A DNA stretch of 64,000 nt from Arcanobacterium sp. S3PF19. Lineage in GTDB: Bacteria > Actinomycetota > Actinomycetes > Actinomycetales > Actinomycetaceae. Shown piece by piece: positions 53,554-62,684 of this stretch. The DNA lies in assembly GCF_000758825.1 (NCBI RefSeq), contig NZ_JRMX01000011.1:1-64000 (forward strand). Direction: 5' to 3'. The first letter of the stretch is position 1; every line of letters starts with the position of its first letter. Made by a program: the position numbers and the translations under genes. Below the pieces are notes generated by a model. That model saw nothing but the letters and a program-made list of their open reading frames with translations, made no database searches and was not told the DNA's origin.

Positions 53554-54879
53554 TTAATCCGTAATTTTTTCCACATCGGCACCCAATGCCGAAAGTTTGT
53601 GCATGAAATGTTCGTAACCGCGGTTGATAATATCTATTCCGCGCACCGTAGATTCCCCTTCGGCCGCCAAAGCAGCAATCAGATGCGAAAAACCGCCGCG
53701 CAGGTCGGGAACTTCGATATCTGCCGCATGCAAAGGCGTCGGCCCCTGAATAACGGCGGAATGGAAGAAATTTTCCCGTCCGAAACGGCACTTTTTCGAC
53801 CCCAGACATTCGCTGTATACCTGAATATGGGCACCCATCTGGTTTAATGCCTCGGTAAAGCCAAAACGGTTTTCATACACGGTTTCGTGCACAACAGACA
53901 CGCCTTCCGCCTGCGTTAAGGCAACTACCATCGGCTGCTGCCAGTCGGTCATAAATCCCGGGTGTACATCGGTTTCAATCGGGATCGAACGCAGAGCGCC
54001 CCCGGGATGCCAGAATCGAATCGCGTCGTCACAGACCTCAAACTGCCCTCCCACTTTGCGGTATATGTTCAGGAAATTCATCATATCCGCCTGCCGTGCG
54101 CCCCGGACGGTGATGTCTCCGCGGGTGGCCAATGCGGCACATGCCCATGATCCGGCCTCGATTCTGTCGGGCAGGGCCGTATGCCGGTAGCCGTGGAGTT
54201 CGGACACGCCTTCGATATGAATCGTACGGTCCGTGTCTACGGTGATCAGGGCACCCATTTTCTGCAATACCGCAATCAGATCAATAATCTCCGGTTCCAC
54301 TGCCGCACCGGAAAGCTCCGTCACCCCGCGGGCCAGCACAGCCGCCAGCAGGGTCTGTTCCGTGGCACCCACGGAAGGATAGGGAAGATGTACTTTCCGG
54401 GCCCGCAGACCGCGCGGGGCCGTCAGATGCAGCCCGGTGTCCTGCGCATTGCGGACTGCCCCGAAATCCTCGAGTACCGAAAGATGAAAATCAACCGGCC
54501 GGCTGCCGATATGACATCCTCCCAGATCCGGGATAAAGGCCTCTCCCAATGCGTGCAGAAGCGGCCCGCAGAACAAAATCGGGATCCGGGAAGAACCCGC
54601 AACCGTATTCACCCGGTTCGGATCGGGAAGACGCAAAGTGCCCGGAGTGATTGAAAGTACGCCGGCATCCTGATCGTAATCCACCTGCGCTCCGTGCGCA
54701 CGCAGCAGCTGTGCGGTCACGTCCACGTCCCGCAGCAGCGGCACATTGCGCAGCACCGACGTTTCCGCCGTAAGCAGCGCCGCGACCATCGCCTTGGGCA
54801 CGAAATTCTTTGCCCCGCGCACCAAAATCTCTCCCCGGAGAGGCTTTCCCCCACGGACTTTCAGTTTCGTTTCCGCCAT
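53554..54879 (-). CDS. murA: UDP-N-acetylglucosamine 1-carboxyvinyltransferase
   Basis: The start at 54879 (MAETKLKVRGGKPLRG) follows AAAAGGGGAG; the frame extends 36 codons further upstream without support. The 441-residue enzyme commits UDP-GlcNAc to peptidoglycan. The substrate Lys (GAKNFVPKAM, Lys24) and active-site loop Cys122 (LGGCHIGSRPVDFH) are present. Mycobacterial MurA has Asp at this Cys and is naturally fosfomycin-resistant, so this enzyme differs from it. ddl follows. Confidence 0.95.
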   Translation of the reverse strand: MAETKLKVRGGKPLRGEILVRGAKNFVPKAMVAALLTAETSVLRNVPLLRDVDVTAQLLRAHGAQVDYDQDAGVLSITPGTLRLPDPNRVNTVAGSSRIPILFCGPLLHALGEAFIPDLGGCHIGSRPVDFHLSVLEDFGAVRNAQDTGLHLTAPRGLRARKVHLPYPSVGATEQTLLAAVLARGVTELSGAAVEPEIIDLIAVLQKMGALITVDTDRTIHIEGVSELHGYRHTALPDRIEAGSWACAALATRGDITVRGARQADMMNFLNIYRKVGGQFEVCDDAIRFWHPGGALRSIPIETDVHPGFMTDWQQPMVVALTQAEGVSVVHETVYENRFGFTEALNQMGAHIQVYSECLGSKKCRFGRENFFHSAVIQGPTPLHAADIEVPDLRGGFSHLIAALAAEGESTVRGIDIINRGYEHFMHKLSALGADVEKITD

Positions 54880-55031
54880 CGCTCCCCTTTTATTCCTCTT
54901 ATTTACGCCTGCGAAAAATAACCTTCTCCCAGAATACTCCGCCTTCTTTATTTTCGGGCCATATCGCGCGGCGGCGTTAACAATCACACCATAGAGTTGC
55001 GTCTCATTACCCGGTATGCCAATATCGTTTT

Positions 55032-55763
55032 ATGAAAGCAAACGATTCAGGCAGCGGCGTAGGTGTTTTGGACAAAGCGGCCCATGTGCTGTGCGCACTC
55101 GAAGCGGGTCCGCTCACTCTTGCCCAGCTCGTCGCGGCAACGCAGCTCGCCCGGCCTACCGCACACAGACTGGCCGTCGCTCTTGAGTATCACCGGCTGG
55201 TTGCCCGGGATATTCAGGGCAGATTTATTTTGGGACCGCGGATCTCCGAACTTTCCGCAGCGGCAGGCGAAGACCGTCTGCTGGCGGCGGCAGATCCCGT
55301 ACTTGTTGCGCTGCGCGACCATACGGGCGAATCGGCACAGCTCTACCGGCGTCAGGGGGATCAGCGTATCTGCGTGGCTGCGGCGGAGCGTTCGATGGGA
55401 CTGCGGGATTCCATCCCCGTGGGAGCCGCGCTGCCGATGTTTGCCGGCAGTGCCGCACAGGTTCTTTTGGCATGGGAAGAACCGGAACGCCTGCATCACG
55501 GTCTGCACGGGGCAAAATTCACCGCAACCGTGCTTTCCGCCGTGCGCAGACGCGGCTGGGCACAGTCTGTCGGAGAACGGGAAGCCGGCGTTGCCTCTAT
55601 TTCCGCACCCGTCCGCGGCCCGTCCGGACACGTTATTGCCGCAGTGACGATTTCCGGTCCGATCGAACGCATGGGAAAGCAGCCCGGACGGCAGCACGCG
55701 GCAGCACTCGTGGCAGCCGCAAACCGTTTAACCGAAGTCTTGCGGCGCACCGAAGGACTGTGA
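55032..55763 (+). CDS. IclR-family transcriptional regulator (NdgR/LtbR-like)
   Basis: The 243-residue protein has an N-terminal winged helix (DKAAHVLCALEAGPLTLAQLV, LARPTAHRLAVAL) and the C-terminal effector domain (RDSIPVGAALPMFAGSAAQVLLA). The N-terminal VGVLDKA start and the overall length match actinobacterial NdgR/LtbR regulators of leucine and amino-acid genes, which usually sit beside leuCD; leuCD is not here. No ribosome site is visible before the ATG. CAATAT lies six bases upstream, so it may be leaderless. pimB follows 14 bp downstream. Confidence 0.88.
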   Translation: MKANDSGSGVGVLDKAAHVLCALEAGPLTLAQLVAATQLARPTAHRLAVALEYHRLVARDIQGRFILGPRISELSAAAGEDRLLAAADPVLVALRDHTGESAQLYRRQGDQRICVAAAERSMGLRDSIPVGAALPMFAGSAAQVLLAWEEPERLHHGLHGAKFTATVLSAVRRRGWAQSVGEREAGVASISAPVRGPSGHVIAAVTISGPIERMGKQPGRQHAAALVAAANRLTEVLRRTEGL

Positions 55764-55777
55764 AATTAAGGCAGAAA

Positions 55778-56917
55778 ATGCAGCGTACACTCTTGGTCAC
55801 CAATGATTTTCCGCCGCGCGCAGGAGGCATTCAGACTTTTCTCGAAGGCTTTGCCAAAGAGCTGGATCCGCAAAAACTCGTTGTCTACACTTCGCTTCCC
55901 TCCCGTACGTGCGGCGGGCAGACGGCGGAGGAATACGATTCGCGCGTGCCGTATGCCGTTGTGCGCGACACCTGCGCGACACTCCTTCCCACACCGCGTG
56001 TCCGCCGAAAAATGCAGGATCTTATCCGCAGCGAAAAGATAGTTAACGTCTGGTTCGGTGCGGCTGCGCCCCTGGGACTGCTTGCCTCCGCCGCCCGGGA
56101 AGCCGGGGCGAAACGGATTGTCGCCACCACCCACGGCCACGAAATCGGCTGGTCGATGCTTCCCGGGGCACGGCAGATGCTGAAAAAGATATTCCGCGAC
56201 GCCGATACGGTTACCTATCTGACCCGCGCCACTTTGGAGCGGCTGCGCCCGTTCCTGGGCGAAACACAGACCGTACAGCTGCACGGAGCCATCAGCCCCG
56301 AAGATTTTGCTTTTCACGAACGTGCCCGCATGTCACTGCGCAGACGTTACGGCATCGCAGAGCACGACGTGGCGGTTTCATGCATATCGCGTCTCGTGAA
56401 ACGCAAGGGGCAGGATATGCTGATCGAAATCTGGCCCCGGATTACGGCCCGTTTCCCCGGCACAAAACTGGTGATCGTGGGAAAAGGCCCGAATGCTTCC
56501 CGGCTGCACGCTTTAAGAGACAAAAGCAGCGCGGCCGCAGATATTATTTTTACCGGTGAAGTCCCCTACCGCGAACTGGCGGCACACTACTGTCTGGGAG
56601 ACGTATTCGCAATGCCCTGCCGCACGCGGGGCAAAGGCCTGGACATCGAAGGTCTGGGGATTGTCTATCTGGAGGCTTACGCAGCCGGTCTTCCCGTTTT
56701 GGCAGGCGATTCGGGAGGTGCGCCGGAAGCCGTGCAAAACGGCAGAACGGGAATTGTGGTCAACGGACACAGGCCGGAGGCAGTCACCGCCGGCCTGCTG
56801 TATCTGCTGGAAAACAGGCAGCGGGCACGGCAAATGGGGGCAGCCGGTCTGGAATGGGTAAAAGACGCCTGGACATGGCACCGGTCGGCGCAGCCGCTGA
56901 TCAATCTGCTTTCCTAA
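55778..56917 (+). CDS. pimB: GT4 mannosyltransferase, PimB-type (PIM synthesis)
   Basis: The start at 55778 (MQRTLLVTNDFPPRAGGIQTF) follows AAGGCAG. The 379-residue GT-B enzyme has TNDFPPRAGGIQ at the donor/acceptor cleft and SRLVKRKGQDMLIE as the linker. The EX7E donor site is in EGLGIVYLEAYAAGLPVLA. It closely follows the pattern of actinobacterial PimB', which adds the second mannose to phosphatidylinositol monomannoside from GDP-mannose at the membrane. The last 17 bp overlap the convergent Vsr-like gene. Confidence 0.9.
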   Translation: MQRTLLVTNDFPPRAGGIQTFLEGFAKELDPQKLVVYTSLPSRTCGGQTAEEYDSRVPYAVVRDTCATLLPTPRVRRKMQDLIRSEKIVNVWFGAAAPLGLLASAAREAGAKRIVATTHGHEIGWSMLPGARQMLKKIFRDADTVTYLTRATLERLRPFLGETQTVQLHGAISPEDFAFHERARMSLRRRYGIAEHDVAVSCISRLVKRKGQDMLIEIWPRITARFPGTKLVIVGKGPNASRLHALRDKSSAAADIIFTGEVPYRELAAHYCLGDVFAMPCRTRGKGLDIEGLGIVYLEAYAAGLPVLAGDSGGAPEAVQNGRTGIVVNGHRPEAVTAGLLYLLENRQRARQMGAAGLEWVKDAWTWHRSAQPLINLLS

Positions 56918-57353
56918 AAGAAGGATTTTCCTCCGCTTTTTCGGTTTTTTCCGCCAGGATTCTTTCTATCTCGTCTGCGCACTGCGACAGATTTTTCCGA
57001 ATATCCCTGCCCCAGTATCTGAGCACCGTCCAGCCGGATTTTTCCAGCGTCTCGTTTACCTGCCTGTCGCGTGCCATATTTCTTTCAATTTTGGCGATCC
57101 AAAATTCACGGTTCGACCGGATGTCTTTTTTTCTGTTTTCCCAGTCGTAGCCGTGCCAGAACTCACCGTCGCAAAAAACCGACACCTTTTTCCCGATAAA
57201 TGCGATATCCGGTTTCCCGAATACCGTTTTGCAGTTTTTCCGGTAACGCAGCCCCCGCGCCCACAGTTCCTTACGGAGCATGATCTCAATTTCGGAATCG
57301 ACAGATCTGATCTGCCGCATATTATGCGATATCTGTTCTTTTGTTTTGCGCAT
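56901..57353 (-). CDS. vsr: Vsr-like endonuclease (very short patch repair family), no methylase partner
   Basis: The 150-residue protein has the family order: IRSVDSEIEIMLRKELWARGLRYRKN, FGKPDIAF with the metal Asp, SVFCDGEFWHG, and FWIAKIERNMARDRQVNETL. In E. coli Vsr the segment is FTHGCFWH; here the catalytic Thr-His pair reads Cys-Asp while the later His is kept. This form is common in Vsr-like nucleases near restriction systems. No DNA methyltransferase is in the window. A/T-richer codons and the position between pimB and a tRNA pair suggest acquisition. Confidence 0.85.
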   Translation of the reverse strand: MRKTKEQISHNMRQIRSVDSEIEIMLRKELWARGLRYRKNCKTVFGKPDIAFIGKKVSVFCDGEFWHGYDWENRKKDIRSNREFWIAKIERNMARDRQVNETLEKSGWTVLRYWGRDIRKNLSQCADEIERILAEKTEKAEENPSFRKAD

Positions 57354-57456
57354 CAGACTTTCCCGTTACGGCACATACCTTCTCCGTATAAGGGCTACAG
57401 AGGATATCCGGCCGGCTGCCGGAGGAAAACAAAACTGCCGACACCGGCAGGAAGAG

Positions 57457-57529
57457 TACCCCGTACCGGATTTGAACCGGTGTTACCGCCGTGAGAGGGC
57501 GATGTCCTGGGCCGCTAGACGAACGGGGC
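57457..57529 (-). tRNA. tRNA-Glu (CUC)
   Basis: The 73-nt minus-strand cloverleaf starts GCCCCGT and ends ACGGGGTA. Anticodon stem CGCC.../...GGCG holds CTCTCAC, giving CTC. The T loop is TTCAAAT. CCA is not encoded. Confidence 0.95.
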
Positions 57530-57547
57530 GGAAGTGCTCTCGCACCG

Positions 57548-57619
57548 CTGGGATACCAGGACTCGAACCTAGACTAAATGAACCAGAATCACTCGTGCTG
57601 CCAATTACACCATATCCCA
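57548..57619 (-). tRNA. tRNA-Gln (CUG)
   Basis: The 72-nt minus-strand cloverleaf starts TGGGATA and ends TATCCCAG. Stem AGTGA/TCATT holds TTCTGGT, giving CTG. It lies 18 bp from tRNA-Glu and close to gltX, whose enzyme charges tRNA-Glu and, in organisms lacking GlnRS, also tRNA-Gln. Confidence 0.95.
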
Positions 57620-57764
57620 ATGTTCGCTGCTCCCACAGGAGCAACGATTAATAATAATAGTGCAAACACAGGCAGGAGGCAAATCAAAATCAGTGACGGT
57701 CTTCACGCCTTCTGCCGCGCAGGGCCCGTCTGCGGCGCACCGGAAAGAAATGCCCTATTACGCC

Positions 57765-57800
57765 CTGTGGGCCGCACGGAGAATTCCGCACAGCCCACAG
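57765..57800 (-). terminator. Hairpin downstream of gltX
   Basis: CTGTGGGC (57765-57772) and GCCCACAG (57793-57800) enclose a second near-perfect stem (CGGAGAATTCCG). The T run is poor. The rest of the gap to tRNA-Gln shows nothing. Confidence 0.5.
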
Positions 57801-57826
57801 AGAAATTCGCGCCGCAGACGCAGCGG

Positions 57827-59335
57827 TTAAAATATTTCGCGCAAACGCCGCAGACGGGCCAGAGCCTCGGTCTTTCCCAGGATCGCGATTGAATCGATCA
57901 CCGGCAGGGAAACATTCGTTCCCGTCATTGCCACAAACAGCGGAGCATAGGCAAAACGCGGCTTTATTCCCATTTCGTCGACTACCGCCGCACTGAAGCA
58001 TTCTTTCACGTGCTCTGCCGTGAAATTGGCGGCGTCGATTTCCCCGAACACGGAAATTGTACGGTCCAGCACATCGGGCGTGGTATCTTTCAGTTTTGCG
58101 ACTGCCTTTTCCTCGTATTCTATTTCGGAGGAATCCGCAAAAAGGAATTTCATCAGCTGCGGAGCCTCCCCCAGCAGCCTGATTCGGGTCTGCACCAAAG
58201 GCACCGCGGCATCCAGAATCCGCTGCACGTCGGGTGTGCATTCTTCGTACGTTCCCGCCTGTACCAATCCTTCGCGCTGCAGGAACGGGATAATCCGGTT
58301 CCGCAGATCGGAAGTTTCCAGCATTCGGATATGCTCCGCATTGATTGCCACACACTTTTTGTCGTCGAAACGGGCGGGGTTCGGATTCACATCGGCAATG
58401 TCAAAAGCCCGGGCGAGTTCCTCACGGCTGAAAATATCCCGGTCGGGCGCAATGGACCAGCCCAAAAGGGCAAGGTAGTTAAGCAGCCCTTCGGGAATCA
58501 TTCCCCTGTCTCTGTGCAGCAGCAGATTCGATTCCGGATCCCGCTTCGAGAGTTTTTTGTTTCCTTCGCCCATCACATACGGCAGGTGTCCGAACACCGG
58601 TATCCGGGAGGCAATGCCCAACTCCATCAGTGCCCGGTAGAGCACGATCTGACGCGGAGTGGAAGAAAGAAGATCTTCCCCGCGCAGCACCGTATTAATG
58701 CCCATCATCGCGTCGTCCACGGGATTTGTCAGAGTGTAAAGCGGTTCCCCGTTGGCGCGCACAATCACGTAATCGGGCACGGTACCCGCTTTAAAAGTGA
58801 TTTCCCCGCGCACCAGATCGGTAAAGGTTATGTCTTCGTCGGGCATCCGAATCCGCAGTACGGGCTTACGGCCCCGGGCCAAATATTCCTCTTTCCGGGC
58901 ATCCGTAAGATCGCGGTCAAAACCGTCGTATCCGAGCTTTGGATCTTCCCCTCTGGCCCTGTGCCTTTCTTCTATTTCTTCGGGAGTGGAGAACGACTCG
59001 TATGCGTAACCGCCCGCAAGCAGCTTCTGCGCCACATCGGCATAAATATCCATCCGCTCCGACTGGCGGTAGGGACCGTTGGGGCCGCCGACTTCCGCTC
59101 CCTCATCCCAATCCAGACCCAGCCACCGCAGGGAATCGATGATCTGGTTGTAGGATTCTCGCGAATCCCGGGCAGAATCGGTATCTTCAATCCTAAATAC
59201 GAACGTCCCTCCGGTATGACGGGCATACGCCCAGTTAAACAGACAGGTACGCACCATTCCCACGTGCGGGGTGCCGGTCGGCGAAGGGGCAAATCTGACG
59301 CGGACTTCGTTCTCCGCATTATGTGCACTGTTCAT
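57827..59335 (-). CDS. gltX: Glutamyl-tRNA synthetase
   Basis: The 502-residue class I synthetase has the HIGH-type motif in [11 protein letters not shown] (about residues 16-26) and the KMSKS-type motif KKLSKRD (about 260). [15 protein letters not shown] binds the substrates. Length and motifs match single-copy actinobacterial GltX, which usually also charges tRNA-Gln for later amidation. It lies next to tRNA-Glu and tRNA-Gln and downstream of a FAH-like gene, an order shared with mycobacteria. Confidence 0.97.
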   Translation of the reverse strand: MNSAHNAENEVRVRFAPSPTGTPHVGMVRTCLFNWAYARHTGGTFVFRIEDTDSARDSRESYNQIIDSLRWLGLDWDEGAEVGGPNGPYRQSERMDIYADVAQKLLAGGYAYESFSTPEEIEERHRARGEDPKLGYDGFDRDLTDARKEEYLARGRKPVLRIRMPDEDITFTDLVRGEITFKAGTVPDYVIVRANGEPLYTLTNPVDDAMMGINTVLRGEDLLSSTPRQIVLYRALMELGIASRIPVFGHLPYVMGEGNKKLSKRDPESNLLLHRDRGMIPEGLLNYLALLGWSIAPDRDIFSREELARAFDIADVNPNPARFDDKKCVAINAEHIRMLETSDLRNRIIPFLQREGLVQAGTYEECTPDVQRILDAAVPLVQTRIRLLGEAPQLMKFLFADSSEIEYEEKAVAKLKDTTPDVLDRTISVFGEIDAANFTAEHVKECFSAAVVDEMGIKPRFAYAPLFVAMTGTNVSLPVIDSIAILGKTEALARLRRLREIF

Positions 59336-59404
59336 AATTTCTGCAGCCTATGTGTCGGCTATCCTTTCTGAATTGTTAAATCCGAAAATTTTACAAAATC
59401 CGTT

Positions 59405-60148
59405 CTACCTGTCCGCAACCACAGGATTGCGCAATACGCCCAGCGGCGCAAAATCCACCGCAAGATCCGTGCCCGCACTGACGGGCACAGGGGCGTGCAG
59501 CGCGCAGACCGTTACCAAATCCGCCGGGAGCAGCGTCGCCACCGTACTCGCGGCAGAAACCGCCTGCTGTACGCGGGAAAAACCGTACCTGCAAATCTGT
59601 GTGTCTACCTCGCCGTCCACAGCCAAAGTGATTTCGTATTCGCCCGGTTCGAGCTCCGTTTCCAAAGCCGGACCCGAGGCGCAGGAGGTGTCGAAGCCGA
59701 AGGCACGGTAGGGATCGCGGCCCGCGTATTCGACGGCGGTAATCAGATTCACAAGCGTATAACCATAGACTGCCTGCGCAACCATATCTGCGGGAATTTC
59801 CTTGCAGGGACGGGAAATAATTGCCGCCAGCATCGGCCGGCAGGTAAATTCGCTTCCCCAGGAAGGAAGAATCAAAGGCGTATCGGGACCCGTAACCGAA
59901 GTATTGGGTTTCAGATACATCGAATTCTCCCCTGCCCCGCACGGCGCATCGCCGCTGTCGAAGACGACTACTTTTGAGCGCGGAAGAACAGGAGATACGG
60001 GGCGCACATCCGCGGCGGAAAATACCTGCCCGGTGTAGGCAACGCCCTGATAAAGCGGATCGCCCGCAAGTACACGGTAATTTCCCGACCCGGGATCAAT
60101 CTGCGCAAATCTCGGCCCGGATTCGAGGGAAATCCTTGCAATTTTCAT
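59405..60148 (-). CDS. FAH-family fold protein with metal-site residues lost
   Basis: The 247-residue protein follows the fumarylacetoacetate-hydrolase family: FLKP-type segment MYLKPNTSVTGPDTPLILP, then YGYTLVNLIT, then AFGFDTSCASGPAL. The gene order with gltX also matches (Rv2993c-gltX). The metal-binding EGE of active members (YEGELAVVIG) reads CRP here (FTCRPMLAAIIS), and the following NDVTARD segment is NLITAVEY. Catalysis of the usual type is therefore unlikely. The start follows GGCGGAG. Confidence 0.78.
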   Translation of the reverse strand: MKIARISLESGPRFAQIDPGSGNYRVLAGDPLYQGVAYTGQVFSAADVRPVSPVLPRSKVVVFDSGDAPCGAGENSMYLKPNTSVTGPDTPLILPSWGSEFTCRPMLAAIISRPCKEIPADMVAQAVYGYTLVNLITAVEYAGRDPYRAFGFDTSCASGPALETELEPGEYEITLAVDGEVDTQICRYGFSRVQQAVSAASTVATLLPADLVTVCALHAPVPVSAGTDLAVDFAPLGVLRNPVVADR

Positions 60149-60299
60149 TTATTCTCCGCCCAATGTCTACTGTTCGCAGTCTCGGTTTCCATTCTATCGG
60201 GTAAACAGGCGCCGCTTAAATTTATTTTGCGGATAATCTTGCAAAACACACAAAACAGCTTTCTTTCGCCGTGACAGGCACAAAACACACCCGCACAAA

Positions 60300-60335
60300 G
60301 GCCGGTTCCCAAAATCCGTTTTTTGGAAACCGGCC
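60300..60335 (-). terminator. Terminator-like hairpin downstream of tRNA-Leu
   Basis: GGCCGGTT (60300-60307) and AACCGGCC (60328-60335) form an 8-bp stem extended by CC/GG. On the minus strand TTTG follows. Confidence 0.6.
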
Positions 60336-60346
60336 CCGCTGTGCCG

Positions 60347-60428
60347 TGCGCGAGGGGGGACTTGAACCCCCACGCCCGAAGGCACCGGAACCTAAATCCG
60401 GCGCGTCTGCCAATTTCGCCACCCGCGC
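60347..60428 (-). tRNA. tRNA-Leu (UAG)
   Basis: The 82-nt minus-strand cloverleaf with a long variable arm starts GCGCGGG and ends CTCGCGCA. Anticodon stem CCGGA/TCCGG holds TTTAGGT, giving TAG. The T loop is TTCAAGT. CCA is not encoded. Confidence 0.95.
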
Positions 60429-60580
60429 ATATATTCCCTGCCGCCGCAGGGCAAAGCATCAGGCACACGCCGCGGTTTTCAGCGAATCCCGACTGCGCAC
60501 AAGCATATAAGGGAGAATGTCGGGATGGCAAATTCCATGTGCTGCCGCAGGCTCCGCCCACTGCCGCACTTTCGAAAAAG

Positions 60581-61057
60581 TCAGACCAGCCCCAGTTCTT
60601 TGCACAGTCTTTGCACATGGCCCGTGGCCCGGACGTTGTATTTCGCCAAAACGATGCGGCAGTCGCGGTCCACAACAAATGTGGAACGAATCACTCCCTG
60701 CACAATTCTGCCGTAGTTTTTCTTTTCACCGTAAGCACCCCACCGGCGCATGACGTCCCTGTCGGGATCGGAAGCGAGCACAAAATTCAGCTCTTTCTTT
60801 TCCGCGAATTTATCCAAAGAAGCAATTTTATCCGGAGAAATACCGATCACCGTGTAGCCTGCGGCGCGCAAAACACTTTCCGAATCGCGAAAATCACAGG
60901 CTTCTTTCGTGCACCCGGGAGTCATTGCCCGCGGATAAAAATAGACAACCACGCCCTTTTCCGCTTTTGCCGCGCTTTCCCTCAGATTTACGGTTCCCCC
61001 GCCCGCGGTGGGCAGCGTAAAATCGGGAGCGGTCATTCCTTCTTCCTGCCGTACCAT
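60581..61057 (-). CDS. bcp: Thioredoxin-dependent thiol peroxidase (Bcp/PrxQ)
   Basis: The 158-residue peroxiredoxin has TPGCTKEACDFRD with the peroxidatic Cys49 and resolving Cys54 five residues later, the alpha-helix-2 form of PrxQ. VVYFYPRAMTPGCT matches the family except Met for the usual Thr/Asp. It reduces peroxides with electrons from thioredoxin, which is encoded at 28.3 kb. The ribosome site is AAAGGAAA. Confidence 0.95.
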   Translation of the reverse strand: MVRQEEGMTAPDFTLPTAGGGTVNLRESAAKAEKGVVVYFYPRAMTPGCTKEACDFRDSESVLRAAGYTVIGISPDKIASLDKFAEKKELNFVLASDPDRDVMRRWGAYGEKKNYGRIVQGVIRSTFVVDRDCRIVLAKYNVRATGHVQRLCKELGLV

Positions 61058-61078
61058 TGTTTTTCCTTTCTCGCTTTT

Positions 61079-61402
61079 TCAGTTTCCGTCGCGTTCAAAA
61101 CAGTCAATAAATATCCGCAGCGACACCGACAGAATAAAAAGAACAAAGCCGAAAATCATCGGCGCAGCTCCCCACGGCGTGGGCCAGAGCAGACCCGAAG
61201 CGAGACTTCCGCCCGCAAGCGGGTACAGACTGTTTTTGCACCAACCGTAAACTGCGCTTCCCAGACAGACCAGTCCTATCAGGCCCACACCGAAAACAGC
61301 CGGGCGCAGCCCGAGCCCCCACAGCGTCCAAAGCCCGCAGGCGGCCATCAGGAAGGCAAACAGAAGATTGACGCACCGCGTCGCAACCAGATATTTCCTC
61401 AT
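61079..61402 (-). CDS. Small membrane protein, unknown function
   Basis: The 107-residue protein has three or four predicted helices (about residues 8-28, 33-52, 62-75 and 80-98) with Gly-rich spacing and an acidic C-terminus (CFERDGN). It lies 21 bp upstream of bcp on the same strand and may be co-transcribed with it. I do not recognise the family. Confidence 0.65.
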   Translation of the reverse strand: MRKYLVATRCVNLLFAFLMAACGLWTLWGLGLRPAVFGVGLIGLVCLGSAVYGWCKNSLYPLAGGSLASGLLWPTPWGAAPMIFGFVLFILSVSLRIFIDCFERDGN

Positions 61403-61528
61403 TCTTTAACTGTGCCACATTTCGGTTTCTTCCGGCGGATTTGGCGCGGGGTTCGGCAGATTGTTCACCATTTGCCGAAAACACCGGCCAATAATGTATC
61501 CGCATCCCAAAACCGGCACAATCGAAAT

Positions 61529-62071
61529 ATGGATGCGCTAAACACTTTTGACGGCAGCGGGCCGGAAGGCTGGCTTTCGCCGGAGGAACTTGAATTTGTA
61601 CGCCACAAAGTACCGATTCTGTATGTGGACGTAGTTCCCGTCCGTCTCGACGAACGCGGCAGAACCGAAGCCGTGGGGCTGGTGCTGTGCATGAACGGAG
61701 GCAGTCTGCACCGTTCGCTGGTCAGCGGCAGAGTGCTGTTTCACGAAACGGTCAGAGACGCCATTGCACGCCATATCGGCAAGGAACTGGGGCAGATGGC
61801 TTTACCCCGGTTTCCCCCGGGAATTGTTCCCTTCACTGTCGGGGAATACTTTCCCACCCCGGGGGAAGGACTCTTTGATCCGCGTCAGCACGCCGTTTCC
61901 CTGGGATATATCATTCCGATGTCGGGAGACTGCACGCCAAACTCGGATGCGGTCGGATTTTCCTGGTTCACTCCCGAAGAAGCCGGCGCACCCGATTTGC
62001 AGGCGGAAATGAGCGAGGGACAGGCCGTAATTTTACGCCGTGCGCTTGCCTGTCTCAGCTGCGGCCGCTGA
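61529..62071 (+). CDS. DUF4916/Nudix-like protein with degenerate Nudix box
   Basis: The start at 61529 (MDALNTFDGSGPEGWL) is preferred; a much longer frame upstream lacks coding character. The 180-residue protein has a Nudix-like fold pattern (VDVVPVRLDERGR, SLGYIIPMSG, FSWFTPEEA). In the box region GRVLFHETVRDAIARHIGKELG the catalytic REXXEE reads RHIGKE, so pyrophosphatase activity is doubtful. This is the DUF4916 form found in actinobacteria. No ribosome site; CACAAT lies six bases before the ATG. Its 3' end overlaps rdgB by 17 bp. Confidence 0.82.
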   Translation: MDALNTFDGSGPEGWLSPEELEFVRHKVPILYVDVVPVRLDERGRTEAVGLVLCMNGGSLHRSLVSGRVLFHETVRDAIARHIGKELGQMALPRFPPGIVPFTVGEYFPTPGEGLFDPRQHAVSLGYIIPMSGDCTPNSDAVGFSWFTPEEAGAPDLQAEMSEGQAVILRRALACLSCGR

Positions 62072-62684
62072 GCCGGGGCAGTTTCTCCGTCAGGATCCGT
62101 GCCATCCGGCGAAACGCCTGCGCCCTGTGGGAGATTCTGTTTTTTTCCTCCGCACTCAGTTCCGCCAGCGTGTGCCGGCAGCCCTCGGGCTGAAAAATCG
62201 GATCATATCCGAATCCGCCTGTTCCCGCGGGCGCGCTGCGCAGCGTACCGAAGAGTTTTCCCACGCACGATACGCTCTCCCGCCCGGGAAAGGCAAGCAC
62301 AGCCGTGCACATAAAATGTGCCCCGCGCAGCGGCGGTTTCACGTCGGCAAGCTGCGCCAGGAGCAAAGCGAGATTGGCCGCATCATCCCCGTGAACGCCG
62401 CACCATCTGGCGGAAAAAATACCGGGCGCACCTCCCAGAATATCCACGCACAGACCCGAATCGTCCGCAAGGGCGGGCACGCCCAGCGCATCGCTCAGCG
62501 CACGGGCTTTAATCAGTGCGTTTTGCGCGAAATCCGCGCCGTCTTCCACCGGTTCGGGAACCCGGAAGTCCGCCGCGCACCGCAGGGCAGACGAATCAAA
62601 ATTCGGTATCCGCGCAGCCAGAATATCGCGTATTTCATCCAGTTTATGCCTGTTGTGTGTGGCAATTACGAGCCCGGGATTCAT
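62055..62684 (-). CDS. rdgB: dITP/XTP pyrophosphatase
   Basis: The 209-residue enzyme removes non-canonical purine triphosphates. Its features are [16 protein letters not shown] at the start, [24 protein letters not shown] in the middle, and the C-terminal [13 protein letters not shown] and [17 protein letters not shown]. All are intact. It overlaps rph by four bases (ATGA), the common rph-rdgB order. Confidence 0.96.
   Translation of the reverse strand: MNPGLVIATHNRHKLDEIRDILAARIPNFDSSALRCAADFRVPEPVEDGADFAQNALIKARALSDALGVPALADDSGLCVDILGGAPGIFSARWCGVHGDDAANLALLLAQLADVKPPLRGAHFMCTAVLAFPGRESVSCVGKLFGTLRSAPAGTGGFGYDPIFQPEGCRHTLAELSAEEKNRISHRAQAFRRMARILTEKLPRLSGRS

Noticed and set aside
60323-61528. 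N-terminal extension of the Nudix-like frame
   Set aside because: It runs through tRNA-Leu and antisense to bcp; the family starts near 61529.
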